Shown here one piece after another: positions 1 to 19,979 of a stretch of 64,000 nucleotides of DNA. The stretch is from assembly GCA_012295275.1 (NCBI GenBank), contig CM022665.1, forward strand, positions 39,794,295-39,858,294, written 5' to 3'. How positions within the stretch are numbered: the stretch's first letter is position 1; every line of letters begins with the position of its first letter. This DNA is from Chrysomallon squamiferum (taxonomy: Eukaryota > Mollusca > Gastropoda > Neomphalida > Peltospiridae). A program made the translations under genes and the position numbers. Below the pieces are notes generated by a model, which did not search any database, was not told the DNA's origin, and saw nothing but the letters and a program-made list of their open reading frames with translations.

Positions 1-408
1 ACCATACATTGCACTTCATACACCCAGATACGACCATGCATGCACACATATATACAAAAATACGCTCGTACACAAATACATGCATATATACATGCAGATA
101 AACACAATACATATATACATAAATAAATATACACACAGTTAACAAAGATAATTATTCACACAGTAAAGGTATTTTGTTGATTATTTTTATTAAATATATA
201 ATAATAAATATACATTGTATATAAATAACTAATATATATGTAACTTGAGAGGTATTTCGTTTTTAACACAGGTAGAAATGACAGCAACGTCTAAATATAA
301 CAAATAAATAAAGTAACAAATAATAATAACGAGACAGAATGAATGAAAGATATGAAAAGAAATAAAGATGAAGAAAGATAAACAGAGAGAGAATGAATGA
401 AAGATATG

Positions 409-486
<78 letters not shown>

Positions 487-749
487 GGCAACGGAAATAA
501 AATGTATGTAAATGAATATGTCACATTAACTAGATTTGTTTTCATAGGTAGATAACTCTACTTATATTGAGTATATAGAAAAATTTGGCAGTTCTAGAGA
601 AGTTTCAGTAAAAGAAAAATACGATTGTTTTTTTTGGTTTTTTTTTTGGTTGTTGTTTTTTTAGTTTTATGCTGTATCAGTTTGTTTCTAGAATATCACT
701 GTTTCATCTTCAGATGAGTCATGGCAAGAATTTTGTTCCACCTTTTCTA
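1..749. other. Intergenic, simple-repeat sequence
   Basis: No exon is recognisable here. The stretch holds dispersed ACAT-type simple sequence, a (GA)n tract at about 411-483 and T-rich sequence. It lies downstream of calmodulin-like gene 1, whose stop codon is at 750-752 on the minus strand, so part may be its 3' UTR. Confidence 0.6.
411..483. repeat. (GA)n microsatellite, about 73 bp
   Basis: A perfect polypurine GA dinucleotide tract. It is the first of about ten similar long GA/CT tracts in the left half of the window. It produces spurious open frames of alternating Leu-Ser or Arg-Glu. Confidence 0.95.
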
Positions 750-7991
<7,242 letters not shown>

Positions 7992-8249
7992 TGTTCAAGG
8001 AAAATCGACAATCAGGTGAAGTGCTGATAACAAAATAAATATATCTCAATAATTATATATTTTATTTGTTTACACTAATTCCTTTATCATGTACCGCTAC
8101 ACTGGTACGTAAAAACGAAATCACCTGGTATATTACTCTCTTTGATAACTGCGGTGATATACCGTTACAATTTCGATCCCGTTAGATCGAAAAGAAATAC
8201 CTTTTTTTTTTTTCTTTTTTTTTTCTCTCTTTTCTTTTTCTTATTTCTT

Positions 8250-8288
<39 letters not shown>

Positions 8289-8854
8289 TGTGACGTCCCA
8301 CTTGATAAAGAGCGTATATTATGAAGCTAACGGTTACCCTGAGGAACACACACACACGTATCAATATAAATACATACAATAGGTTTTGACGTATTGACAA
8401 AATCAAGCGAATCCAAACTTGTATTTTTCTTTTGAAAGAAACTCAGCCATCAAAGGGTATTTTTGTCACAACGGGGAAAGCGGCGGCTGTGTGGCAGTTT
8501 GGTCAGAACACGTAGATTCAGTGGTTGTTGTTTGTTTGGCTGATAACGCGGGTATATTCAATCAAATCTTTCTGACACAGATATCGGAGTCGTGTTCTGT
8601 CAGACTCGAAGTGCAGTGTTTAGAAAGTTTGTTAAGCTTTGACTTACATTAATTTTGAAGACGTCAGAGTAGATTTTTTTTTTTATCTCTTTGGAAGAAC
8701 CCTTTTTCAAATGCACTACAGCAGCAACAACAACAACATCTACTACATCTGCAACTACTATTATTATTACTACTATTATTCATAATGCTACTATTACTAC
8801 CTCTACTACTATTACTGCTACTGTTACAATACTACGAGCACTGTTATTATAGTC

Positions 8855-8887
<33 letters not shown>

Positions 8888-9626
8888 CATCATTATTATT
8901 AGCATCATAATCACTATGTTAACATAACATAATCTACGAAAAGTAATTTAATACATTTTGTTATAATAATTAACATGGTTTATAAATTTAAGGCGATAGC
9001 CATGTCAGTATTGGATGACTTTTAAATATAACAGTAATTAAGTCAAAATAACTAACTTTTGTTCGAAGCCCACATAGGGACTCGAACCCTGGACCCTCAT
9101 ATTAAAAGTCTGATGCTCTACCGACAGGCTACAACAATCAAAACATAACCACATAGAAAAAGAAAGTGAGAAAGAAAGAAAGAAAACCGAAAGAGAAAAA
9201 TGATCGAAAAAAAAAAGAGGAAAAAATTGGTTGTAATTTTTTTGGTCATACTTTATTATTAGCAAACACTGAAGTCCTGTGGCAAATAATAATAATAATA
9301 ATAAAATATAAATAAATAAAAAATAATAATAGTAAACACAAATGTGTTAAATACACGATTTGTTTTATGTTTTGAAGATTTTTTTAAAATCATGATATGA
9401 AGATGATAACTTGTGATAACCTTTTTGAGGTGTTGGTGCTGGCTTTTGTTTTTTGTTTGTTTGTTTTTTGATATTTCTCAGTTCAAAGATACTTGAAGAT
9501 ACAAGTTCTGGAACATTGTAAGAGATTATGTGTTGTTTTTTTTAAATTCTCTATTTTAAGTTATTTGACTTCACAGTTCTGTGGTCGACAGACTCAGTTT
9601 GTGTTTTCAAGATCTTTGATGTTTCG
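7992..9626. other. Spacer between calmodulin-like genes 1 and 2; probable gene 1 promoter side
   Basis: The part just above 7991 should contain the 5' UTR and promoter of gene 1 (minus strand). No clear TATA or CRE element was recognised. The interval 8410-8650 is less AT-rich and open for about 77 codons on the plus strand, but it resembles no family I know and has no splice support. Long poly-T (8245-8284) and ATT runs (8859-8884) and a tRNA-Lys-like pseudogene (9064-9134) fill the rest. Confidence 0.5.
9064..9134 (-). pseudogene. tRNA-Lys(UUU)-like pseudogene
   Basis: On the minus strand the TAGC box A start, the anticodon arm GACTTTTAAT and the T arm GGGTTCGAGTCCC of a tRNA-Lys are visible. 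The acceptor stem does not pair, because the 5' half is unrelated to the 3' GTGGGC, and the D arm is altered. It is therefore a decayed tRNA copy or the head of an old tRNA-derived element, not a working tRNA gene. Confidence 0.55.
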
Positions 9627-9993
9627 TCATTTCTTACTCATCATTGCAACAAACTCTGTAAATAAATAAATGTATGAATAAATAAAAAATATAAGATAAA
9701 CAAATAAATAAATAATAAACAATACAAATACAAAATAAACTAAAACTATATGAATAAAAGTGAAATGAATTTAAGCAAAATGAAATGAACGAATGAATAA
9801 ATAAATAAATAAATAAAAATTTAATTATAACTCTACAGAATGACATAAATTAATAATGCAAAATAAATGAGAAAAAAACAAGGACAAAAGCAACAACAAA
9901 CAACAAACAAAAAACAACAACAAAACAAACAAACCACAAACCACAAACAAGAAACAAAAAACAAAACAAAACAACAACAACAACAAAAAAAAC

Positions 9994-10024
<31 letters not shown>

Positions 10025-11807
10025 AAAATACTGTTCTACAGAAAAACAACAATATAATAATAATAATAATAATAATAACAACAACAATAATAAAAACACT
10101 TCACAGACTGACCTTCATAATCAATCTCGCCGTTGCCGTCGTTGTCGGCTTCCCTGACCATCTCCTCGACCTCCTCGTCCGTGAGTTTCTGTCCGAGGTT
10201 GGTCAACACTAATCTGAGCTCCGCGGCACTGATGGATCCACTTCCGTCCTTGTCAAACACCCTGAACGCTTGTCTCATGTCCTCCTCGCTGTCCATGCAT
10301 TCCGCCATCTGACGCGACACCATGGCCAGGAATTCGTTAAACTCAATGCTTCCGTTGCCTGGGGAAAAAAAAAAAAAAAAAATAAATTTAAAGAAATAGC
10401 CGTTCAGTTTTACGTGATGCATATATATTAGAGATTTAGTTTAGTTTAGTTTCTCGAGTTCTCGGTACGAAAGAATGTAAAAATACAGTGGTACCTGTCT
10501 AATACGGACACCTGTGGGGCCGAGCAAAAATGTCCGTACATTGCAGGTGTCCCCTCATCAGAGGGACAAAAATTACAGAGAGGTTTTTTTTGGAACAGAT
10601 TTTACAATCTTTATTCACATACACGGCAGCAGTACTCGTTGATATTGCCGTAGCAAAAACATCGCGGATTTGTTTTAAAACACAACTGCCAATATATGGA
10701 GTTCATTTATTTTGCACGTCATAAAACTCATAATAAGCATATGTTTTACAAAATATTGCGTTTGAAAACCAAATAGAACTCCGATTTGTGCCAGTCGCAC
10801 CTTCTTTTCGACCTCAAAAGACCGCTATGATGCGGTGTTTATAAAACATAAATATGCTTAGAATGATGTTGAATGACTGAGTTATCAAAATTATACCTTT
10901 TATGTTAGATAATAATCACAGATGGTTATTACATTTATTTCAAAATTATTTTTATCTTGACATCATTTTAAATAACGATTTGTACAAAATGTTTGAATTT
11001 CTCTTTCTTTAAGTTGTTGTTGATGTTGCTGGGATGATATCAGTTACGTAATACAAAAAACAGAATTTGAATTTCTACACACCATCGACGTCTACCTCGT
11101 TGATCATGTTCTGCAGCTCATCTTCCGTTGGTGTTTGACCTAGTGACCTCATTACAGTTGCCAGCTCTTTAGTGCTTATGGCGCCACTTCCGTCTTTGTC
11201 AAATAAACTGAAAGCTTCCCTGATATCTGTTTTTGTAATATAATATAATATAATATAATTTGCAGTGTAATGCAATGTAATATAGTATAATATAAAGCAA
11301 TAAAAATGAAAATAAAAATAGATGTTGTAATTATTGAACGGGATCCATAGCGGGTTCTGCTATATTTATTTCGAGAGACTAAAACTTTCTCGCACACATC
11401 TACATTTAACTATAGACTAAAACAGCTGAGGTTCAGACACTCAGTTCAGTTAACCCATAATAGTATTCTGTGTATTAGCAGATGTCATGTTGCCCGGGCA
11501 TCTAACTTTTTCCATAGCTTAGGGCCTCGCGACATGTAAACCCCGCCCCTTGTGACACTTGTCCAATAGCAAGCTTGCTTCCTGACATGATAGACAGATC
11601 GTAGATCACGCGTGTCACTGCCTGCCATGTTTAGACACTGCACGTCAAATGCAGGGAGTTTACCAGTTTAAATTTCTGGGTCAAAGCATGGTGGAGTGTA
11701 TCATAAAGGAAAGAACTGTTTCAAATCAAGACGGCTATGATCACAAAGGCAGTAACAACACCTTCATCGTCATCATCATCATCAGCAACAACGACATCAA
11801 TAATAAT

Positions 11808-11879
<72 letters not shown>

Positions 11880-12361
11880 GATAATTACTGATAATAATAA
11901 TAATAAATATCATAATGTCATAATGATGATTATGATGATGGTAATAATAATAATAATAATAAGAAGAAACATAATAATAATAGCTATCCTAAGTTTTAAA
12001 TTGAATATAAAAATAATATAGAACTAATACAAAATATGTTTCACATTATAATTCTTGCTGATAACAGCTTTCAACCAGTTAAAAATAAATATCACATGTT
12101 AATATTTGTCGAATTAAAATTAATCCAGTATAATACAAACATCAAATGCATTCTGCACTAAATATGACTTCATTTTAGGGAAAAAAAAAAAAAAAAAAAA
12201 AAAAATGTTTTGATCACAATAACTTATTCATATTTTAATATAATTTATTTATTTACTTATTTATATATTACCACACTTTGATGTCAACTGAAAGATTACT
12301 TCTGTACTGGGTAAATGAATTCAGCTGTGTTTCGAGTATTAGCGCGTTAAATATTGAAATG

Positions 12362-12411
<50 letters not shown>

Positions 12412-14565
12412 TAAAATTGTAAAAATTAATTGTATTAAGGGACTATGTAAAGAGTATTGAATAACCAGCGTTTAATTCAATGAACTGTAATACTGTAATT
12501 AAGGTATCATTTATTTATTTATTTATTTTGTTAGTTAGTTTGTTAGTTAGTTATTTAGTTAGTATCCTTTCATTAGAACAGTCATTCAGTAATTCAGTAT
12601 TACAGTAATTCATCTGAAGCAGTGAATTAAAAGCTTTTTAAACTGTATTGTCAGTTAAAATATTATCATTTTGATGGGTATTTCTATATATATATATATA
12701 GCAAGTTGTAATTAAAATTATTTTTAACTTTGTTCGATTTTATGTAAAAAATGTCTCATAAATATGTATTAGTTGACTAAATAAGATCACAAAAACCGTT
12801 AATATTTTAGCCAAAATTAAAAAGTCTGAAGAGGCTTCCAAGATTAAATTTAATAACATTTTTGAGAAGGTCAAACAGTCCAAGGAGATTTCCATTACCA
12901 AAGAATTATTTTTGAAAATTTCCATATCTGTGAGAAAAAGCAACAAAAAGAGATGAATAAAATTTAAATGCAAAAGCCTGCGTAGCTCAGTCGGTAGAAC
13001 ATTAGACTTTTAATCTGAGGGGTCTAGGGTTCGAGTCCCTACGTGGACTTTTAAACAAACAGCATTGTTGTTACTGTTTTATTACATAAAATGAATTTAT
13101 TTAAAACCATTTGTTTCCATAATTCAGTCTTTTTTAAACTGATTAAACACTTACCATTAATTTGATCTTCTGTGAGATTTTCGGCCTGGAAAAAAAAGAA
13201 GAAGAAAAAAAGAAAAATATATATAATTAAAATAATAATAAAAAAAAATCAACAACATTAAAATAAATGATAGAACCAAATTATATAGATCTATTAATAA
13301 ATAAAAAACTAGAAGTCTTCATAAAACCGATTAAAAGAAATATTAAAACAAACTTTTTAAAATCAACAGTTACTTAACTATATTAATACCAATTTGTTTC
13401 ATTCTGAATATAAAAAATGAATTCTTATTTCGTTTTCTTGCTTCTTCGTTCTTTTTGTTTCTGTTTCTCTACTTCATGTCGTAAGTAATCAGCGTATAAC
13501 TTTGACAAATTTTGCTCTCCTTCCGAAGATAATAGTGTTCTAATTATTCTATTAAACAATCAAACACTATGTGCATGGTTAAGCAACATCATCAACGAGT
13601 CCCAACAGTAAGACAACGGCTTTGACGTTATGACAGCAACTTTGACACTTAATATTACAACAATAGCCTTGACTCGTAACTTTGAGACAACGATTTTGAC
13701 TTGACATTACAGCAACAGCAACAACAGTTGCTTCTTAATGTCATGGCACTGACTTAGTATTACGACAATGGTCTTGACTCTTAACGTTAACGTAACGGCC
13801 TTGACTTCTACGTTAAGGCAACGATGTTGTATTTGCGTAACGGCAACATCCTTACCTCTTGAATTGCATCTCTGTATGGGATTTAAAGCAAATTTAACTA
13901 GGGTTGGGTAAGCCCAATAGAAAAAAGAATTTCTTCTATATAAACTCATTAACAAACAGAGCGACTCTAACATTTTCTTCAGCAGACGAGCTTGGCTTCT
14001 TGTTTGAAAGAAAGAATTGCTTGTGCTTTCAATGAATATTAAAGCATACTGAATAATTTATTTATATTAGAAATCAAGTGTTTGAGTCATTATTTAAAAA
14101 GGCCAGAGAATGAAAACAGTAAAACTATTTTCACACATATACTCATATCAAAATTTGTAAAATATATTTGTCAAAACAAATAAAAATAAATAAATGAATA
14201 AAAATAAAATAATAATAATAATAATAAAATACTCGTATTCTGATTTATTATTAAAACGTACTTATTATATATAAGAAGCCATCACAGAGCTTAAGTAAAC
14301 ATTTGTGACAAATAATATTTAAACCGTAGAGCAAAACACACAGAGCATACCTATTTTTACTGGAAATGAAAACAATAAAATAAAATAAAATATGAAATGA
14401 CAAAAAAAAAATAATAATAAAATAAAAAAAAATTATAAATGAAAATTAAAATGAATGATTTAAACAAATTGCTTTCGAAAAACAACATTCTAACAAACAG
14501 ATCCTTAAAAAGTTTTAAAAAAGCAAAAAACCAACAACAAAAAAAAAAAAAAAAAAACATACCAT
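9627..14565 (-). CDS. Calmodulin-like Ca2+ sensor, gene 2
   Basis: Exons on the minus strand: 14563-14565 (ATG before GTATGT, tentative), 13155-13185, 11083-11226, 10113-10358 and 9627-9655. Phases join as in gene 1. The 150-residue product starts [17 protein letters not shown] and ends EFVAMMSKK. All four loops are canonical: [48 protein letters not shown]. Against calmodulin it has one extra residue in the central linker ([12 protein letters not shown]), which makes exon 4 three bases longer. It also has GQKLT in place of GEKLT. It is clearly a functional-looking four-EF-hand sensor but more diverged than gene 1, so a calmodulin-like protein rather than calmodulin is the better name. The main doubt is the position of the ATG-only first exon. 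Confidence 0.83.
10486..10575 (+). mobile_element. Possible pogo/Tigger-like DNA transposon end
   Basis: After a TA dinucleotide comes CAGTGGTACCTGTCTAATAC, followed by repeated GGACACCTGT / TGTCCGTA / GCAGGTGTCC segments. This resembles the ends of Tigger/pogo-type elements known from animals, which begin CAGT and insert at TA. No transposase frame and no matching inverted end were found, so at most this is a fragment. It lies in intron 3 of calmodulin-like gene 2. Confidence 0.35.
11515..11650. promoter_or_regulatory. GC-rich patch with GC box and CCAAT box inside intron 2 of gene 2
   Basis: A locally GC-rich island in AT-rich DNA. It contains CCCCGCCCC (Sp1-type GC box), CCAATAG about 17 bp later, and CACGCGTG nearby. 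It could be an internal promoter or enhancer, or a remnant of inserted DNA. No coding exon follows on either strand close by. Confidence 0.3.
11806..11865. repeat. (AAT)n microsatellite
   Basis: About 20 AAT units followed by GAT and imperfect AAT runs to 11970, in intron 2 of calmodulin-like gene 2 (11227-13154). Confidence 0.9.
12366..12409. repeat. (GA)n microsatellite
   Basis: A perfect GA tract of about 44 bp in intron 2 of calmodulin-like gene 2. Confidence 0.9.
12976..13049 (+). tRNA. tRNA-Lys(UUU)-like sequence, gene or recent pseudogene
   Basis: The sequence starts GCCTGCGTAGCTCAGTCGGT, has anticodon loop CTTTTAA (anticodon TTT) with a full 5 bp stem, and a perfect T arm (TAGGG/CCCTA around TTCGAGT). 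A TTTT run follows directly, as for a Pol III terminator. Two mismatches, C-A at acceptor position 2 and C-A in the D stem, plus an extra G in the variable region suggest reduced or lost function. It lies in intron 2 of calmodulin-like gene 2 on the opposite strand, 106 bp from exon 2. Confidence 0.5.
13580..13865. repeat. Degenerate 24-30 bp tandem repeat (TTGAC...ACGGCAAC motif)
   Basis: About ten imperfect units share the order ACGGCAAC - CTTTGACTC - TTAACGTTA, with frequent CTTGACT and GTTACGACAA variants. The stretch is less AT-rich than its surroundings. It is in intron 1 of calmodulin-like gene 2 (13186-14562). Confidence 0.6.
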
Positions 14566-15003
14566 TTGTGATAAATTATATTCTTCTCCAAATCCAAAAA
14601 CAATAACAACAACAACAACGATAGCAAAAAATTTATATCATCCAACACATTCCATCAGAATTTTTTACATATCGTTTCACCACCGGTCCAGTTCACAATT
14701 CTGTATAAAGCGTGGATTTTTAAACTCTATTCATAATTAAAACCAGCTTTTTTCTGGGAGTTGTTTCATGCTGGTCGCGCGTTCACGGTAAATACAAGAA
14801 TGCAGAGTGTTTAAAATTATGGAGAAATCGTCACTATTTGTGTTGATCTTTGGAGGCATTTTCAGCTGAATCAGAAACGTGATGTAAATGTCAAATATTT
14901 CACATTATTTCAGTGACTGTTAGTGCGATTGTTGTTGCCTTGGTAGTCATTGTATGGTGTTATAGTATAATTTTATAATTACTGATACTGTTTTATATAT
15001 ATA

Positions 15004-15038
<35 letters not shown>

Positions 15039-15533
15039 AAATATTTATATATATGTATGTGAATGTGTGTGTATGTGTGTGTGTGTGTGTGTGATACACT
15101 GAAAAATGAAGATTTTCTGGCGGCGCTATATTATATCAATGAAAACTGGTTGTTATAGAATATGTCACACACACACACACACAAACATACACTTGTTTTC
15201 CAATTATTACTATTATTATGACATGCGGCTAATGTAATATTATACCCTATGCTTTCCCAGTCAGTACTTTTTTTCATTATAATACTTAAAATTATATTCA
15301 TTACACTGGTGACGCATGCCTTTTCCGAAAATCCTTGGTAATGGAAATGAAATATTACTTCTATTATGTACAAACTGATCTCATCGCCCATAGTAAAGTT
15401 TGTTTGTTAGAAGTGTACGGTACATGTTCAAATGTGTCACCTGTCAGGGTCTGCATGGTTCAATAGACGAATTATAATGCAAATTAACTAAAGATATTTA
15501 GCTCAGGTAATAAATAACGTTAGTTTTAGTGTG

Positions 15534-15534
<1 letters not shown>

Positions 15535-15605
<71 letters not shown>
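15535..15605. repeat. (GA)n microsatellite beside the left arm of an inverted repeat
   Basis: A perfect GA tract of about 70 bp. The unique sequence to its right (15606-15700) reappears inverted near 18030-18125, beside the CT tract at 18161-18223. Confidence 0.95.
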
Positions 15606-15607
<2 letters not shown>

Positions 15608-15616
15608 ATATATATA

Positions 15617-15695
15617 ACATAGATTTATATACTGAACGCCAGCCTGTTGGAGTTGGTATCTGATTTTCTTATTAATAACGGTTTACAGACTTTAC
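15617..15695 (+). repeat. Left copy of a diverged inverted repeat
   Basis: Shares with the reverse complement of 18035-18120 the blocks GATTTATAT, a CTGTTG-rich middle, CTGATTTTCTTATTAA, ACGG and TTACAGACTT in the same order, with small indels. Together with the adjoining GA tract it looks like one dispersed element present twice in opposite orientation. Confidence 0.65.
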
Positions 15696-15861
15696 TAATT
15701 GTCAGAACTGAGCTGTATTTAATAATTTTTAAATCACAAATGATGATTAGATTATGTTCATTCAGTAATTAATATAAATTTTTACTATGCACTTACTTAT
15801 CTATTTAGATAACATATTATTTTTCTGTCAGTGTACGTTTTAGATTTGCATTAAAGAAAAC

Positions 15862-15903
<42 letters not shown>

Positions 15904-17190
15904 TTTACAAAAATGTAACAACAATATGTCTTCCTACGTCATGGTTATAGGATACATTAAAAATCTTCGGACTTGTTTTTGAAGGCGGCAAAGATTTGTA
16001 AAACGATTTTCATTGGCTAAAAGAATGCGCATTGCGACAAAACCTAGCCTATTATTATTTTATTTTTTTATTTTATAAACCGGATCATTCGTGTCAATAT
16101 TTTTAAATTCCGTACGTCAATATCTGCGAGGTAAATGCCTACGCATGCGTATAAAAATGTGTGTTCTAGTAGAATATAAATATTTATGGCACGGGGGGGG
16201 GGGAGGAATGACAGTAATAAAATGTAAAATCGTTAATAATTTATGCTTAAAATAAGTTTTGATTTTCATTCTAGGCTAAATTAAACAACACACACACACA
16301 CACACACACTAAATCGTCAAAACTGATTCCACGCTGACCTAATTCTTACTCTATCTAGCGCTGCGCAACTGGTTTATCAAACACCGTGGTATGTGATAAC
16401 CTAACCCAAGATTTAAATTTAACATTCCTTGCTTTTAACCTTTATTAAAATAACAACAAGATGAACAAATTTGTCTTAAAACACAATAGGAGGTATACCT
16501 ATTGTTTGCTTATCAACACCGGTATAATTTTATTATCAGTTTATGAACTTAAATTGGTAATTAATCATTAGATTATCGTCGTATAACCAGCGATCCTTCA
16601 TTTTCATTACCACTTTATGTCGACTGAGTTAATGACATCATCTACAGTGAATCAAGAAACCACTATGAGTAATAAAATTAATACTGGTCGACTTAACAAC
16701 AAGTATTCAAAAATAAACGACAACAAAAGTTACTTTCATCCAGTTTAACCAGTTTTCCACAAGATAGAACGATGTCTATGTTTTCGAAAACCTGCTTGGC
16801 CTGTTATTTTCAGTTTACCCTGACGTCAAGATATGTTTGAATAAACTGCATTGTGCGGAATCTCACATATCAAATATTGTCGCTTCATGTTTGTCATGGT
16901 TGATAGTGGCGGGAAACTAATATGACCTCTGGGTCAAATACGGCGATAACTGTCGCAAGGCCTAATTTGTGGTTCATATTTTACAGCATCTTAAAAGAGA
17001 AGCAGTATTGTAAATTATATACAGAATATTATGAAGACATTTATAATATTACACCTTATTTGTCTAACGTTAAAGAATCAAATTTACACTATTATTATTA
17101 TTTGTTTATTTTAGTCCACATATATTTTCCTTATTTTTCTGTACCCATTCCAGTTTTTGTATGTATCTATTATGTCTGTATTTATGAAAG

Positions 17191-17194
17191 TATA

Positions 17195-17244
<50 letters not shown>
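17191..17244. repeat. (AT)n microsatellite
   Basis: An AT dinucleotide tract between calmodulin-like genes 2 and 3; it can fold on itself. Confidence 0.9.
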
Positions 17245-17245
<1 letters not shown>

Positions 17246-17944
17246 GTAGATAGTAGGAAGGTCTGAAAAAAGAAAATATCCCAATAGGATAAATATTATT
17301 TATTTATTTATTTTTACAATTGTACATTTGTTTATTTGCTGGCTTGTTTATTTTAGATGTTGTCAATACGTGCTTATATATTTGTTCTCAAGTGTTATTT
17401 AAACCTGTTTAACACAGAAAGACCCAGCCAGCCAGCCAGCCAGACAGACAGACAGTAATACAATCTAATCCTAGCTACATCTTACCTAGCTAATGCGAAT
17501 TAGTAAATAAGAAATTTATATTTTGTCTTAACTATCTGATATTACATTTTCTGGATGAATTTATTTTAGTAATATTTTGTACTAATTTTGCGTATAATAT
17601 TGTGAAATTGTGAAACCTATTATAATTAATAATTTTCTTATGCTTCGTTGTAGTCGATGTCTGAGACCACTAAGTGTGTAAGAGTTATTTCCCCTTAATA
17701 ATTTTCTTACTCTACTAAGTCAAATGTTTTAATAATCTACCTACTTAGGGCTATGATGATGATGATGATGATGATAATAATATTAATATTAATAATATAA
17801 AACAAATTTATTAAAATAACTACATAATAATATTATTTGTGTAATAAATATTATTACAAGATTGCATAGATATTTTAATAATGTTTTGATCAGAGAATAG
17901 TTTTTAAAGGCTTTCCCTGGTCGCTATCTTCCACTCTTGTGACG

Positions 17945-18155
17945 TTACGTATTCACCATCATTCTGACAAATTCTACAAAACAACAAATAAAAATTTATA
18001 TTAAATACTGAATGAACATAACTATTTGTGATTTAAAGTATGAGTGAAGTCTGTAATCCGTTAATAAGAAAATCAGTTACAAACTGCAACAACCTAGCGT
18101 TAAAAATATAAATCAATGTTTTATATAATATTTCATTAATTACTGTAAGTGTAAT

Positions 18156-18226
<71 letters not shown>

Positions 18227-18981
18227 GGATAATTTTGTTAATTTTAACACCATCTCTTATCTTCAACAACCATTCAACCTTCATTCATGTTATCTTTGGC
18301 AATATATTTATACAATATTAACTGAGCTAAAGAATATCTATTTCTGTGACGAAATAATTTAATAAGATTTTTTGAAAATTGTTATAGATATGTATGCACT
18401 TTTATTTTAAATCGTAGTATTATTATTTTGTGCAGTTATTAATCCTTTGTTTGTCTAATAGTATTTATGTGGTCAGTCTGTCTGCTGTGAACAAACCTCT
18501 GTAGTTTATTTGGCCGTCTCCGTCTGTGTCTGCTTCTCTTATCATCTCATCTACTTCTTCGTCTGTCAATTTCTCCCCCAGGTTAGTCATCACGTGACGT
18601 AACTCCGCCGCACTGATGAAACCATTTTGGTCTTTGTCGAAAACCTCGAAGGCGCTTAGAATGTCTTCTTCTGATCCTTGGTTCCTTTTCGTTTTCGCCA
18701 TCATGGTGAGGAACTCTGGGAAATCTATGGCTCCATTTTCTGTTATATGGAATGCAGTACGAAAAAGACAAAGATGAAAACGACGACGATGATGACAGTG
18801 GTTAATTACTATTATTATTATTATTATTATTATTATTTGTAGACAAAGAAATAATTTAATTCTTGAAAACGACAACAATTTTATGTTACCTTACGTTAAC
18901 GTTACAAACGTCTCAAAGTTAATGAATTAATTTTTTATTTTATTGTTATTATAATATGTGATTAGTAAAATAAGTAAGTAA

Positions 18982-19013
<32 letters not shown>

Positions 19014-19410
19014 AGTCATTTTAAATATGTCAAATATAAATGTATTCACAGCACTAACTATTGGAGTCGACTTCGCTGACCATCTCGTTAAGCTCTACGT
19101 CAGTGACAGTACCTCCCAGAGACCTGACGACCGTACCCAGTTCCCGCGTTGTTATCACTCCATCCCCGTCCTTGTCAAACAAACTGAACGCTTCTTTGAA
19201 TTCTGCAAGTGACTTAATTCTTATTACAAACATTTCGTTACGTACTTATTCTTATACTGGCACTTAATATTCTTAACATAGGAACACTATATGTCACTGG
19301 GTCCAGTAAAGTTTAGTTCGTTTGCTTGTTGTAGCAGGTTATACAAGTAAACTGAATTATTTCAGTTAAGTAGACATTTTGTTAAAATCATCTATTTGGA
19401 AAGGTAAAAA

Positions 19411-19442
<32 letters not shown>

Positions 19443-19624
19443 AATAAATAAATAAAAAAACAATTTAAAAAAATTAAAATTAAAATAAATCGATTATGAA
19501 GGTTATATTATTTTTTATTTTAACGACATCTCACACACTTAATAAAAGACAGTGTCTGATTTAGATTTGTTGACGCCCTAAGTTATATTAAACCCTGACG
19601 TTTTTTTTTCTTTTTTTTTTTTTT

Positions 19625-19708
<84 letters not shown>

Positions 19709-19927
19709 ATACACCATCTGGTTTCGGAAAACCTGAAAATATATATGCCTTTTAATTATTTAATAGCAGAGTGAACAAAACAAATTATTTTCAAATGAAT
19801 ACACTTACTGATTACATATTAATATTAAAAGTAAGTATAAAACCAAGTCTGAAATTTTCTTGAGGCTCAGTGCAGTTTGTGGTGCCATAAGGTGTACCAC
19901 TGTGAAAATGTGCCATTATTGTTACTG

Positions 19928-19979
<52 letters not shown>

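Larger units (their letters stand above)
14566..17944. other. Spacer between calmodulin-like genes 2 and 3
   Basis: No exon recognised on either strand. It should include the 5' region of gene 2 (just above 14565, minus strand). It also holds (GT)n at 15005-15092, (GA)n at 15535-15605, one arm of an inverted repeat, poly-T at 15867-15900, (AT)n at 17191-17244 and a small CAGC/CAGA tandem run near 17428-17452. An isolated TGGCGGGAAA (E2F-like) string is at about 16906. Confidence 0.5.

Noticed and set aside
8419-8652. 77-codon plus-strand frame in less AT-rich DNA upstream of gene 1
   Set aside because: No recognisable family, no flanking splice sites; more likely 5' non-coding or regulatory sequence of gene 1 on the other strand.
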